In this document: positions 1 through 10,920 of the stretch, piece by piece
Layout of the letters: every line of letters begins with the position of its first letter
Numbering within the stretch: the first letter of the stretch is position 1
Origin: Eustoma russellianum
Taxonomy: Eukaryota; Streptophyta; Magnoliopsida; Gentianales; Gentianaceae
NCBI GenBank assembly: GCA_036186865.1
Contig: AP025056.1
Coordinates: 32,202,717 to 32,266,716 of the forward strand
Direction of reading: 5' to 3'
DNA length: 64,000 nucleotides
Made by a program: the position numbers and the translations under genes
The notes under the pieces: generated by a model
What the model saw: only the letters and a program-made list of their open reading frames with translations
Databases searched by the model: none
Told to the model about the DNA's origin: nothing

Positions 1-1108
1 GTTCAACAGAATACTCAGCTTCATTTTCAGCCACTTAGATCCATCCAAGTCACTTCGATCGATCATATTGATCGATTGAAGTCATGCGCCAAGCTATTCT
101 TGCTTTACTTAAGCTCCAATCAACCTTTATTCTTCTTTTTATTACCTTTACAAACTATTATAACACTTAAAAGGTAAGCTATCATATTTTATACGCATAC
201 TGATATTCTTCTATGGAGGATCCCTTCATTATCTTAACAAAACCTGATGCAAAATATGAAGAGAGAGATGAAGACTTAGACTGTTTTGAATAAATGGGTA
301 AATGGACTAAGTATGTGGAGTCGATAGCTAAGTGGATTCAAATACCTCCTTGAACCTGTAGGCTAAAGAGTTTTTGCATAATGAACATGATTTAGAGGTT
401 TCTGAAGCTTGATTCTGTGAGAACTCTCCGATGCTCAAGTCATTAAATACTTTTTGGAGTAAACGGATGTCGTGAAAGTTCTCAGGTCCATAAGCATAGA
501 GTTATTTTCAAATCCCTCACATGTCAATGGTAAAATTAAATTTATAAGGAGAGCAACGGGAGAAAAACTTGAAGAACACGAAATAATCCATGTTATGTAT
601 GTGGGTGGACTGGACTACTTGGATATTGTACTTGGCTTCTAGGCTTGTGCTGCATGTCTGGGGGGCCACAAAGTTACAGACCAACAAGAATTCTGGTGGG
701 TAGTAACAGTAACTGAGTATCTTTGTCTTCTAGCATTACAGGTCATACTATGTAAGAGACATGCTTTTAGTGCTTAGATTACGGTTTCCCTCTTACAAGG
801 ATATTCAGAAGTTAGTTCTAGAGGTCTTTTGCTCTCTTGCAGATTCGTTCTTTGATTTTCTTGCACTATGAAGATGTCATATGCAAAAATCTCAGTCAGA
901 GGTTGCATAGTATACTTAGCAGACTTGAGAGTATAGTGTTAGGGATGCATCAATCGCTCAACTCTGAAGCGTGTCATCCTCTAAAGTCCGATGCTTTGGT
1001 GGAGGTTTCTGCACCAATGCTTGGTCTATGTTAACAGGTTGTCAGGTCAATCAGCACATACCACATGTATTTCATCTTTAGCTCTCATCACTCGTAATTA
1101 TTTATCAC
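1..1108. other. Degenerate intergenic DNA, no gene recognised
   Basis: I see no open frame with a recognisable domain, no LTR ends and no RNA gene. The longest frame (837-1034, 65 codons) resembles no family I know. The only clear structure is the GATC-rich inverted repeat at 52-82, listed separately, which resembles repeats inside the copia LTRs further right, so the left edge may be an eroded LTR. Confidence 0.5.
52..82. repeat. Inverted repeat with TCGATCGAT-type arms
   Basis: Two 13-nt arms, ACTTCGATCGATC and GATCGATTGAAGT, are complementary with one mismatch and are separated by a 5-nt loop. The same arm type occurs in the LTRs of copia element D (36230-36450 and 41750-41910), so this may be a relic of a related LTR. 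Confidence 0.7.
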
Positions 1109-1111
1109 TAA

Positions 1112-1885
1112 GGGAGCATTTGTTTTAAACTTGAGTATCGGTATCAAAATCGAAATGATAGATGTTGGAAACGGAATGTGTTTGAGTTGTAGACCCATAT
1201 ATGTTTGGTATAGAAGTTGGAATGGGTATTATGCCATACATGCTGTCTGGAACACATATGAGAGGGAATAGAAATTAAAGTGCGTGCATACACCAGATGG
1301 TGGCGTGGTGGTAGCACACAATGGTGGCATAGTGGTGCACACGATGGTGGGGTAGTGGTGGCATGGTGGAGAGCAGTGGTTGCACGGTAGTCACAGGGTG
1401 GTGGTGCGTTGTGATGGGGTGGTGTGCGGTGGTGACGGTGACGTGGCGTTGGTAGGGTGGCGGTTAAGGTGGTGGCAGGATGGCTTTAGAGTGACGGGGT
1501 GGTGGCAAGGCAATGGTGGCGTGGCGATGGGGTGGCGGCGTGGTAGTCGTGGGATGGTGGCACGATGGTGATGTGCGGTGGCGGGGGGTGGCAGCGGTGA
1601 CGCGGTGGTATGTCGATGCATTAGTGGCACACATTGACAGTGGCACGAGGTGGCATAGTAGTGACACGAGGTGGTACGGTGTGGTACATTGTAGCGCGCC
1701 AGATGGAGGAATATGTTTTGATACCTGAATAAAACCTACGGTTTCATTCGGATATCAATGTCTGTGTTTAGAAAGATGTTGATATTCAAAAAATCATTAT
1801 CATATCTTTCAAACAACTACAAAGAATGAGTATCATTCCTTTGATACCCATTCTTTAATAATGAAATCTACAAACCAAACGTTCC
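1112..1885. mobile_element. Tourist-like (PIF/Harbinger) MITE
   Basis: The element starts GGGAGCATTTGTTT and ends AAACCAAACGTTCC. Allowing a one-base offset, these termini are imperfect inverted repeats (11 of 14 positions pair). It is flanked on both sides by TAA (1109-1111 and 1886-1888), the 3-bp target duplication typical of PIF/Harbinger and Tourist elements. Subterminal sequence is also partly inverted (aatgggtat near 1216 against atacccatt near 1845). No transposase frame is present, so it is non-autonomous. At 774 bp it is long for a Tourist MITE because its centre holds a GGTGG-rich minisatellite. Confidence 0.7.
1293..1700. repeat. GGTGG-rich minisatellite inside the MITE
   Basis: About 400 bp of degenerate repeats built from GGTGG, GTGGTGGC and GTGGCATGGTGG words, with strong G over C strand asymmetry on the plus strand. 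Frames of 63-79 codons across it in both directions consist of low-complexity W/G/R/V or H/P/T runs and are not genes. The array lies wholly between the two MITE termini. Confidence 0.75.
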
Positions 1886-1888
1886 TAA

Positions 1889-2550
1889 CATTTCGAGATT
1901 TTTTATAGCACGTGTCAAAAGAAGCCATTTTGTGTTGGGAGAATACATACAAAAGAAAGAAGAATAGTAACATAAAAATCATATGGTTATACATTAGTCT
2001 CCTCGACAAACACAAAAAGACGTTTTCGTAAAGTAGCGGAAATTTGAAATCAAGGTAGCCTAACAGCACATGGTCCTGTCGAGAGACTGATAAGCCAATC
2101 TGTTTATCTGTTCTCACTCCTCATCTTCCTGGTCCTGCCATCTCCTATCAGGAGTTTTACTCTGTTTCTTAGTAATTACACTATTATAGTTAAGTCCCGA
2201 CAATAATATCTTCTCATATCATGTACTTAAAAAAAATTAAGTTTGCTCAACCTAAAGTGTATGCACTCCTAGAAAGAGATAACGGTTGCTATATAATTCA
2301 GAATATTAATTTAGGTAACTGTGTAACGTTTTATCACATGAAGGGTAATTGCCATATTCTATCACATATTTTTATTGGTTAAAAATAATTAATAGGAATC
2401 ATAATAACTTATTTTATAACATCCGATGGTGTTACATAGAGATTTCATAGACGAATGTCAGATGGGATCATAATGTTAGGTAAGACCGTAAGAAGATCCT
2501 GGTAAAAATGTGAAGACACTAGTCTATTTAAGAAGGGTAGATTGCACCAC
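1889..2550. other. Intergenic stretch, nothing recognised
   Basis: AT-rich DNA between the MITE and element A. A frame at 1833-2117 on the minus strand overlaps the MITE end and matches no known family. No promoter, RNA or transposon terminus was recognised. Confidence 0.5.
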
Positions 2551-2555
2551 CTAAA

Positions 2556-3978
2556 TGTTAGGTCCCTTAGAACACACTAGAAGGGGGGTTGAATAGTGTG
2601 TTCACCAAGTATGGATATTTTCTTGGATATTTTTCGTTTTCGAATGCAACCAATACTTGGATATGTTCTTGAGAAGAATAAAACTTTGCAAAAATAAAGA
2701 ACACAAGTATGTATAGAGGTTCAAGTCAAATGACTCTACTCCTCTACCTTCTTGATTTTTCACAAGAAGGATTTTGAATGGGGATTATTATTTCTATGGG
2801 AGAAACAACAATCAAAGTGAAATCAAAATACAAAGAAAACTAGGCAACTTGCCTGGACCACAACCAAGAAAACTAACTCCTTGAAGTCTAGCCTCCAAAG
2901 AACTTCTTTGCCCTCAAAGAATTCTTGTAGGGGGTATAGTACCACCACACTATCAACTAACTCTCCAAGGTATAGATTTCTTAAACAAGAAGCACCCTTG
3001 CTTCTTGACCAACAATCTACACTTGGCCTCTCATAATCTTCACTCAACAAGAAGAACACTCTTCTTCCTTACAATACAACTCTCACAAATAAAGTAAAAT
3101 CACAATACAACTATTTTGAGAGCTTGAGCTTTGAGAGAAACTTGAGAGCTTGAATGGTAGAAAGTTTTTGAAGAAAGAGATGAAACCCTTGTTTTAACCT
3201 TCTTTGAATTTCCAGCCGTTTGAAAATGTTTGCAGAGCCAATAATGGACTTTGTCTTCTTGTAATGGCATGTCCTCATCATTGGAGATCTTCGCTTGGAT
3301 GGTTGCAAGCTTTTTGGAGAAACTTCTTATTGAAAGCTTAAAGAAGAAAGATCATTCCTTCAAGGATGAGAAAGAGCACCTGTGAAAATAACACTAAAAG
3401 AGAGGGTACAAAAGTCAAGTAAGCATTAGAAAACAAGACATAAGACGTTTGTGACGTTGGTCACATGAAGCGCCCTATCTGTTTAATGAACAGGCGTTCA
3501 ATGTAAAATGGAACGCTTCATATGAAATTGAACAGGCGTTCGATGTCACATAAAGTGCCTTATGTGGGCAGCTGAATGCGTACGAAGTCACAAGAAACGC
3601 CTATTTTCAGCCTTCATGCTTGTTCGAAATGGTTCTGACTTTTATCAGAAAGTTGCTTGATGTACGTGCCCATTTTGGGAGAAAAAGTACTTTTGACTTA
3701 GTAGTACACATGAAGCGCTTGTTCAAGAGTGTTTTGCCTTTTTCTTCATACACATGAAGCGCCTAATGTAGGCGTTCGAAGCATACTGGAATTCAACCAC
3801 ATCACATGAAGTGCCTTATGTAGGCGTTCAAAGTATACTGGTTTCCAGAGCCTTCACATGAGGCACCTTATGTAGGCGTTCAAAATGTACTGACTTTCAG
3901 ACACTTGACATTAGACGTCTTATGTAGGTGTTCGAAGTGTCAAATGTGTAAATCATCAAAACTTAACTTATTCCAACA
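2556..3978 (-). repeat. 3' LTR of element A
   Basis: This LTR begins TGTTAGGTCC on the plus strand and ends TTATTCCAACA. It matches 12831-14262 along its whole length with scattered substitutions, so the insertion is not recent. Several short frames inside it (for example 2823-3059 and 3111-3308 minus) recur in the other LTR and are not genes. Its distal third carries the GCGCC-type repeat listed separately. Confidence 0.93.
3459..3935. repeat. GCGCC/GGCGT hairpin repeats in the 3' LTR
   Basis: A loose tandem array with units like 'catgaagcgccttatgtaggcgttcgaagtatactg' in degenerate form. Within a unit, CGCC and GGCG are separated by about 7 nt (TTATGTA), so each unit can form a short stem. 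The same array is in the other LTR (13737-14220), and related words fill the region upstream of the polypurine tract (5932-6195). Confidence 0.7.
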
Positions 3979-3992
3979 TTCTCCCTCTTTTT
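3979..3992 (-). other. Polypurine tract of element A
   Basis: Directly next to the LTR edge the minus strand reads AAAAAGAGGGAGAA, a purine run in the position of the plus-strand primer of an LTR retrotransposon. Confidence 0.8.
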
Positions 3993-4192
3993 GATGATTT
4001 CACATTTGCATAACTTTTAAAGTTTGCTCTCCTTTAATTTATGCTCCCCCTCACTTTATGCTCAAATACTTGAACTTGATGAATTAACCAAAAAATGAAC
4101 ATAAACAATGTTTAATCATACCATCAACAAAATAAAATTCATTTAACTTCAACAGCGAGATTTTATACATAAAAAATGAAAGTGAATTTTAA

Positions 4193-5527
4193 CTAAGCAC
4201 CACTAACACCTCCACCTGGAGGTGTAAATCCTCCAAGTCCGAAACCTCCATCACTTGACGCAAAGTCAGCGAATCCGTCTATGGACCCTTCAACACCACC
4301 GGAGCCGCCTGTAGCACCAGCGTCACCACCACTTTCTCCTCCTAAATCATTAAAATCAGGAGGAAGCACCCACGGACTGATATGCATGAGAGCATTTTGA
4401 ATGCTGTCATGTGGTATTCATTTCGTGCATGTCGAGCTTCATGCTCGTCATCACGAAGTTGCAACCGTTGAACAGTCTGCTCAAGTGCTTCAATGCGTGA
4501 TAGCAATGTTGTCTCACTGCTACCACCAGCACCTTCTTGAGGTCCTTCATCGAACCTCATCATTGATGTCGGGAATTGTGGTGGCTTTCCTTTGCTGAGA
4601 ATTGACGGCTTGAGCAATGTTGAAATTATCGTAGAAGTCAGCCTTTGCCACCTTTGTTAGATCTCCATCAGGTATATCGATACCCTTGGACTTCATCAAA
4701 ATAGTAACAATGTTGGCAAAAGGTAAGGCCTTTGAACCTTTTCGAAGTGCCGCCATCATGACTTCCAAAAGAATCCATGCAAAGTTAAGCTGGGTCTCAT
4801 GTTTGGTACGATAAGTAACGTAGAAATCCATGTTGCTTGGATTTTTAGTAGACTTACCGTTGATGCAGTAGGTGACCACAGGCAACAAAATGCGATCCAC
4901 CAGGGACATATTCTGAGTCTTCTTTGAGGGAAAATACCCCAAATTAAATTTTACATCCTGCTCACGAACTCTGTATTTGCTGCTCTAATCAAATACGGAG
5001 AAATCCGCTAACCCTTCATTTCTTACCCCAAGGATATCATAGATTTCTTGGATAGAGAAACTGAGAGGTGTACCGCGATGGCAGTGTGCAGAGTGAATTG
5101 CTGGGACTCAGACTGTGGAGTAATCCACATGTTTGCATAAAACAACATTGTGTGGTCTCGGGAGAATTCCATCATATCCCGTTTGGACTAAAGATGCGTC
5201 CAGCCTTGATGATCGAGGAGGGTGATGATTTGATTTGTGTTGTGTGCCTCTGTAAGGTCACTATCACGGATGAGTTTGAGAGGCACCCGGTCTCTTGTTA
5301 CTACTCTATTCTTGGACAAGTATATAGGAGTAGCGAGATAAATGAGAACCTTTTGCCATATGAGGAGGTGGTTTAGTGGCATCAGAATCCAATTTTTTCA
5401 TCCAACGAAAATTTTCCTTGGATAGCCCTTCCTGGATAGAGATGAGTTCTTGAGGTTCAACAATGCCAGCAGTTTGCTTGCGTTTGTATCCCCTTTGAGT
5501 TTTCCTTGAAGGTCCTGCTAAAGCCAT
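4193..5527 (-). pseudogene. Broken envelope-like extra frame of element A
   Basis: The frame lies between the end of pol and the polypurine tract, where Sireviruses often carry an additional envelope-like ORF of uncertain function. It begins at about 5527 (MALAGPSRKTQ...), shifts frame near 5380 and again near 4950, and ends near 4193. The central piece (4547-4942) has the feel of the plant-transposon helical domain seen in these extra frames (LVDRILLPVVTYCINGKS). Next comes a short predicted coiled coil (SRIEALEQTVQRLQLRDDEH), then a glycine-rich tail (GGDAGATGGSGG). No signal peptide or convincing membrane segment is visible. Assignment rests on position and general character rather than a detailed match. 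Confidence 0.6.
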
Positions 5528-5529
5528 TT

Positions 5530-5930
5530 ATGAGTATGTGATTGAAGTTTTGAGGTGAGAAATGAAGAGAGTGTTTGAGGTTTTGTGAGAAGAGTGGAAG
5601 AGAATAATAGAATTTAAAGGAGAGGAAGGGAGGAGGAAGAGTTAGGGGCGGTTGACATGGAGAGGTAGTGGGAAAGTGGAAATACTGGAGAGCTATGGAG
5701 GGAGAGGAAGATATTAGAAAATGGAAGAGTGGGAAGTGGGGATTGAATGAGGAAGATGAAAAGTGGAGGAGTAAGAAGAGGAGAACATTTGGGAAGTGGG
5801 AGAGAAAATGGGGAAATGTGGGAGTGATGGCATGGGGAAGAGAGAAAAGAAAATGGCGGCAGGAGTCCATGTCTGTTAATTGGCGCAAAAGGTTGAACAG
5901 ACGTTTGGATTGACAATGAAGAATTAGGGT
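5530..5930. other. Purine/pyrimidine-skewed spacer in element A
   Basis: About 400 bp with strong strand skew: GGAAG, GGGAAGTGG and GAGAGGAAG words on the plus strand. Frames on both strands here (5457-5888 and 5614-5916 minus, 5668-5913 plus) are low complexity (S/P/L/F- or K/W/R/G-rich) and are not taken as genes. It is the leader between pol and the extra frame. Confidence 0.55.
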
Positions 5931-5931
5931 T

Positions 5932-6195
5932 TAGGCGCCTAATGTGACTTCGGACGGTTTCATAAACTGGGATGAAGCGCCTAAAGTCATATGGAACGGT
6001 TGTGGATGAGTAGATTAAGCGCTTAATGTCACTTTGAACGAGTGAACCATTTCAGGTGGAGCGCTTAATGCCACATCGAATGCGTGTAATGAGAAACATA
6101 GAGCACCTGATGTCACTTCAAACGAGTGACATTCTTAGCATCAGGCGCTTAATGTGACATTGAACGCCTAAACTAATTGTGATGAAGCGTCTTAC
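5932..6195. repeat. Tandem GCGCYTAATGT repeats upstream of the envelope-like frame
   Basis: Roughly seven units of about 40 bp share a core like AGCGCTTAATGTCACTTTGAACG. The words match the array inside this element's own LTRs, so one repeat family occupies two separate sites of the element. Confidence 0.65.
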
Positions 6196-6244
6196 GTATT
6201 CTGACCTTGAACATTTGGAAAATTTTCTTGCTCAAAACTTAAGA

Positions 6245-7760
6245 CGGGTTATTATCACCCCATGTTAAGGAACCCCAATCTGATTCTTATAGATGCAAAG
6301 ACATCACTAAGCAAGGATTTCGTGAATATGTCTGCTAATTGGTCACGTGTAGGAACAAATTCCACATTGACCAAGTTCTTTTGTACACAATCACGGATGA
6401 AATAATATCTCACTTCAATGTGCATAGTCGGACAGGATTTTGTGTAATGTTGATAGCAGACGTGTTATCACACAAAATAGGCACTTTAGATAAGTGAATG
6501 CTATAATCATTTAAAGTGTTTGTCATCCATAGCAATTGTGCACAACAAGAGGCGGCCGAAATATATTCAGATTCCGCCGTAGAAAGAGAAACACTGTTTT
6601 GTTTCTTGGAAAACCAAGAAACAAGACAATCACCAAGAAACTGACAAGTCCCGGATGTACTCTTTCTATCAACAAGACTCCCCGCATAATCAGAGTCACA
6701 ATATCCCCTTAAATCAAAACATGCATTTTTAGGATAAAGTATCCCAAATTTCAAAGTACATCTAAGGTATCTAAGAATACGTTTTACCACAAGTAGATGC
6801 ATTTCTCTAGGATCACTTTGAAATCTACCATATAAGTACACTGCATGTAAAATATCGGGTCTACTCGTAGTTAAATAAAGTAGACCACATATAATGCCAC
6901 GATACAATATTACCTCGACATGCTTTCCTTTCTCATCCTTGTCAAGCTTGGCACTTGTGCTCATTGGTGTGTTTACTTCTCTCCCTTCACCAAAGTTGTA
7001 CTTTTGAGCAAGCCCTTTGTGTATTTGGTTTGAGAAATATGCACTCCTTCTTCGGTTTGCTTGATTTGTAGTCTAAGAAAGTAGTTTAGCTCTCGCATCA
7101 TGCTCATTTCGAATTCATCTTGCATTAAGCTAGAAAATTGCTCGCAAAGACAATTGTTAGTAGCACCAAAAAGAATATCATCAACATATACTTGTACAAT
7201 TAATTGATTTTTACCTTGTTCTCTTATAAACAAAGTAGTGTCAACTTTACCCCTTGAGAATCCATTATTAAGAAGAAAAGTACTTAACTTCTCGTACCAA
7301 GCTCTTGGAGCTTGTTTAAGGCCATAAAAAGCCTTTTTAAGTTTAAAAACATGATGCGGTGAATCATTACATTTGAACCCGGGAGGTTGTGCAACATACA
7401 CTTCTTTTTGAATAACACCATTCAAAAAGGCGGATTTAACATCCATTTGGTAAAGTTTAAACTCTCTATAGCAAGCATATGCTAATAACATTCTAATTGC
7501 TTCAAGCCGTGCTATGGGTGCAAATGTCTTATCAAAATCAATACTTTCTTCTTGACGGTATTCTTGAGCAACTAATCTAGCTTTGTTTCTAGTGACATTT
7601 CCTTGATCATCCATCTTATTACGAAATACCCATTTGGTACCAATAATGGGATGATCAAGTGGTTTAGGAACCAACTCCCAAACATCACTTCTTTCAAATT
7701 GGTTTAACTCTTCTTGCATAGCCAAAATCTAATTTTCATCAAGAAGTACATCTTTGACAT
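6245..7760 (-). pseudogene. Reverse transcriptase and RNase H of element A
   Basis: The minus-strand frame 6973-7725 is a copia reverse transcriptase. It opens with the KWVFRNKMDDQG and KARLVAQ region, has the MDVKSAFLNG motif, and shows the catalytic box YVDDILFG. After a frame break at about 6970 the RNase H domain follows (6410-6964), with RPDI, GYCDSDYAG, RKSTSG and STAESEYIS motifs. A further shift near 6410 leads into the tail, which ends in the usual DQLADIFTK-type segment near 6300. The enzyme would copy element RNA into DNA within the particle. Two or more frameshifts make it inactive as it stands. Confidence 0.92.
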
Positions 7761-7769
7761 TCTTAGGCT

Positions 7770-9404
7770 CTATGAGAAATTCGTTCTTTTATATTGCCTT
7801 CGTGTGGTGATACCCCTATCCAAATCACCTATGACCAACTCGTGTGGGTGAGAACTTTTATGCTTGAATGATCTAGGAAGGTTGGAGACATCTCCTCCAA
7901 CTTCCTCATGATAACTTTCTGAAAGTGACGTATCATCATTGTTTAGATGATTTTCATTTTCCGGAATAGGAGATGCATTTTCCAACATTTTGTGTATCAA
8001 CAAGATGAGTATAAGAATCATTTCTATTCGACTCACTAAGTTCATACACACAAGGTGGAGGAGTACCTTCAATAGGTTCTACTCTCAAGTCAATGAAGAT
8101 GTTTCCATTTGGAGACTTATCAACAATTTCTTGTTGATGAGCAATCGTTGGAATATCTTCAATAATTTTTTCTTGAGGAGCAACATCATCATTTTTTTTC
8201 ACAATCCTCATTAAGTTTAGGCTCGTCATTAAGTGACTCGTTAAACTTAACATGGATTGATTCTTTCACCTTTTGACTCTGTTTGTTGAAAACACGAAAT
8301 GCTTTACTATTTGAGGCATAACCTAAAAAGATACCTTCATCCGCTTTGAGGTCAAGTTTGTCCAAAGTGTCCTTGGTGTTAAGTATGAAACACTTACAAC
8401 CAAACATTTTGAAATGCCCAATGTTGGGAACTTTACCATTCCAAAGCTCATAAGGTGTCACATTTAGATATGGTCTCAAGTATACATGATTAATCACATG
8501 GCAAGCGGCATTTACCGCTTTGGCCCAAAAATATTTGGGCAAATCGAACTTATTGCTCTACACTTTTCTTGTAGAGTTTTATTCTTTCGTTCGGCTACAC
8601 CATTTTGTTGTGGAGTTTTAGGTGCCAAAAGATCATGAGAGTATCCTTTGGATTCACAAAATCTTTCAAACTCACCATCAAACTCACCACCACGATCACT
8701 TCAGATGGTTTTAATGGTGTCACCCATGTGATTCTCTAATCGTCTACTCAAGTTTATAAACTCACTACATGCATCATTTTTCTTAGCAAGAAACATCACC
8801 CATGTATAACGAGTATAGTCATCTACTACCACGAAGCTATAATGTTTATCACCCAAACTCTTTGTTCCAACATCCCCATACAAATACATATGTAGTAATT
8901 GTAGGGGTTTGGAGGTGGATATATTTGTTTTTGGTTTAAAGCTTGTTTTCATAAGCTTTGCCTTTTGACAAGTGTCACATAAGTCATGGTTTTCGAAACT
9001 CATTTTCAGAAGGCCTCAGACCTTATTATTTTTGCAAATAAATTTAAACGTTTTGAAACATACGTGTCCGAGACGTCTATGCCATAGTTGTGTCAAATCA
9101 TTTTTAGCAACTAGGCAAGATACATTTTGTGAAACCAAATCATTGATGCTAAGTTTGTAAATGTTTTTGAATCTCAAAGCTTCAAATAAGATAGTATTAT
9201 CCTTTTTCACAACACACTTTGTTTTCAAAAACGTAACCTCATAATTAGCATCACATAGTTGACTGACACTTATCAAGTTAAACTTTAATCCTACAACATA
9301 TAGAACATCACTAAGAGAGAAGGAAATGTTACCCACAATACTGTGTCCTTTGATTTGGCATTTGCTACCTCCAAAGTGGACAATTCCGTCATCTTGGAGA
9401 GTGA
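7770..9404 (-). pseudogene. Integrase of element A (with pre-integrase domain)
   Basis: Reading minus, the pre-integrase and zinc-binding part comes first (9336-9016: WHRRLGH, then CDTCQKAK near 8980). The catalytic core follows (8701-9003: VVVDDYTRYTW, then the RSDRGGEF-type site near 8700) and the glutamate-bearing NGVAERKNKTL segment near 8600. The C-terminal region continues through 8189-8542 (FGCKCFILN, FLGYASNSKAFRVFN) into a poorly conserved linker to about 7770. Several frame breaks separate these blocks. The family inserts the cDNA into host DNA. Confidence 0.88.
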
Positions 9405-9615
9405 TGTTAGTTTATAAAATGTTTTGATGATACAAAAAGATGTTTTAAAAGGACTAAGATGAAATTTCATATCTTAAGTTCGAAGCAAAATTGATGTAAA
9501 CATATGCGAGACGAAAAATCTCTCATGAATCGGATGAAGGTTACATCAGCCCCTCAAGAGATCCATGTGAAGCTTGGTAAATATGTAAGCACTCAGATCC
9601 AAGTCATACTCTCAG

Positions 9616-9902
9616 CCAAGAGACGTAGATCGATTGACGTGTATCTGAGAGACGTCGATCTCTCAGTTAAGCATACGTCGATCGATCGACGTATAACTGA
9701 GAGACGTCGATCTCTCAGCTTCAGGTATGTCGATCGATCGACATACATCTGAGAGACGTCGATCTCTCAGCCTAATGACGTCGATCGATCGACATCATTC
9801 TGAAAGACGTCGATCTCTCAGCTAGGCTGACGTCGATCGATCGACGTCTGACTGAGAGACGTCGATCTCTCAGCTCTGGTACGTAGATCGATCGACGTCT
9901 CC
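9616..9902. repeat. Array of alternating palindromes in the solo LTR
   Basis: Two palindromes alternate. P1 has core TCGATCGATCGA with flanks that vary but stay complementary: ATACG/CGTAT (9673-9694), GTATG/CATAC (9725-9746), AATGA/TCATT (9774-9799) and GACG/CGTC (9829-9848). P2 is an inverted repeat with arms CTGAGAGA and TCTCTCAG around CGTCGA (for example 9697-9718). Five to six P1/P2 pairs follow at roughly 50-bp spacing. Outer copies are more degenerate. Confidence 0.9.
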
Positions 9903-10168
9903 AGGATTCAAAAATTTTCAAACGTTGGAACAAAATCCAAGGGAGATCTATGATATTTTCTCTCTCCAATCTTGCTCAAATTTCTTGTGGACTTTAACCC
10001 AACATACTACATGCTTCCTTGACTATTTTAACCATGTCTAAGATTCTCTAGGGTGGCTATCCAAGATCAAATCATTACATAGGGTGGCTAAAGACTATTT
10101 GGGCACTATCTTGACATTTTTGAAGATGAAAACTTGGTGGTGAGCCTCAAAAACGTGGTGAACTTCAT

Positions 10169-10178
10169 CTATAAATAG
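10169..10178 (+). promoter_or_regulatory. TATA box of the solo LTR
   Basis: The segment CTATAAATAG lies about 650 bp before the 3' end of the LTR, with the palindrome array upstream of it. This fits a U3 promoter on the plus strand and means the array lies in U3, upstream of the predicted start of transcription. Confidence 0.6.
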
Positions 10179-10823
10179 AGGAGGCTTGGATGGAGCAATC
10201 ACACACTTTCAACATCATCTAGCTTCATTTTCCATTGTTGTATATTTCTCTCATAGTTGTAAATTTATTTAAAGCTTGTCTAGCTTTTCTTTGATCTTCA
10301 TTATTGTATATTGAGAGAAAGAGAGTCAAGCACAAGAGGAACCATAAATATTTGATCTCTTTCTTGTGCTTAGACTTGTGAGAAAGTGTGAACCTTACTA
10401 TATTTCTTCAACCCACTGTGAGAAGTTCTTGAGGGAACTTTTGTTGAAGTTGTGAGGAAGCAAGAAGTTGTTTTTGCTAAGAGCTGTAGTTGCTGTAGTT
10501 GCACAAGTGTGTTTTGTGCAAGAAGTTGCTGTTGTTGTGGCTTACACTAAAGTGTTAGTGTAAGTGTTGTTGTGGTTGTTCTTATTGTTCATAATAAGAA
10601 GAGTAGTTGTTGAAAATCCACTTTGGAAACAAAGTGGTAGTGGAGTAGAATCATTTACGATTCGAACCACTCTATATCCGGTGTACTCATTCACTACTTC
10701 TCATCTCCCATTCTTGCTCTGATTTTGAATATCTTTTTGAGTTGAGCAAACGAGAAAATTCTGCAAAATAGCCAAACACTCTATTCACCCCCCTCTAGAG
10801 TGTATTTCGGACCTAACAAGTGA

Positions 10824-10920
10824 GTCTATGGAAGAGACTTTTGTCTCCCGTCATAGGGTTGAAACACCCACTGTCCACGACCCATTTGACCTTCTTGTCG
10901 TCGCTTTGTCTATTGAGTGC
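10824..10920 (-). pseudogene. Protease active-site remnant of element A
   Basis: The minus strand encodes WVVDSGCFNPMTGD, with the aspartic protease triad D-S-G at 10867-10875. The rest of the protease is displaced to the other side of the solo LTR. A frame shift also separates it from the upstream gag frame, which stops in TQ* at 10910. The family processes the gag-pol polyprotein. Confidence 0.85.

Larger units (their letters stand above)
9400..10823 (+). mobile_element. Solo LTR of a Sirevirus-like copia element inserted in element A
   Basis: The insertion spans 9405-10818, starts TGTTAG, ends CCTAACA and is flanked by AGTGA on both sides (9400-9404 and 10819-10823), so it is a clean integration. 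No internal coding sequence is present, so it is a solo LTR left by LTR-LTR recombination. Its end (ATTCACCCCCCTCTAGAGTG then GGACCTAACA) is typical of Sirevirus LTRs. A TATA box at about 10169-10178 gives the plus orientation. It differs from element A's own LTR. It interrupts the protease about 45 bp past the active site. Confidence 0.93.

Noticed and set aside
1380..1728. Three overlapping frames in the GGTGG region
   Set aside because: Low-complexity translations of the minisatellite on both strands.
9504..9752. An 82-codon plus-strand frame and similar frames at 9772-9969, 17641-18000, 26616-27058, 36368-36619, 41818-42069 and 60220-60729
   Set aside because: They run through the GATC palindrome arrays and encode RSIDV/DRSM-type periodic peptides; they owe their length to the repeat, not to coding.
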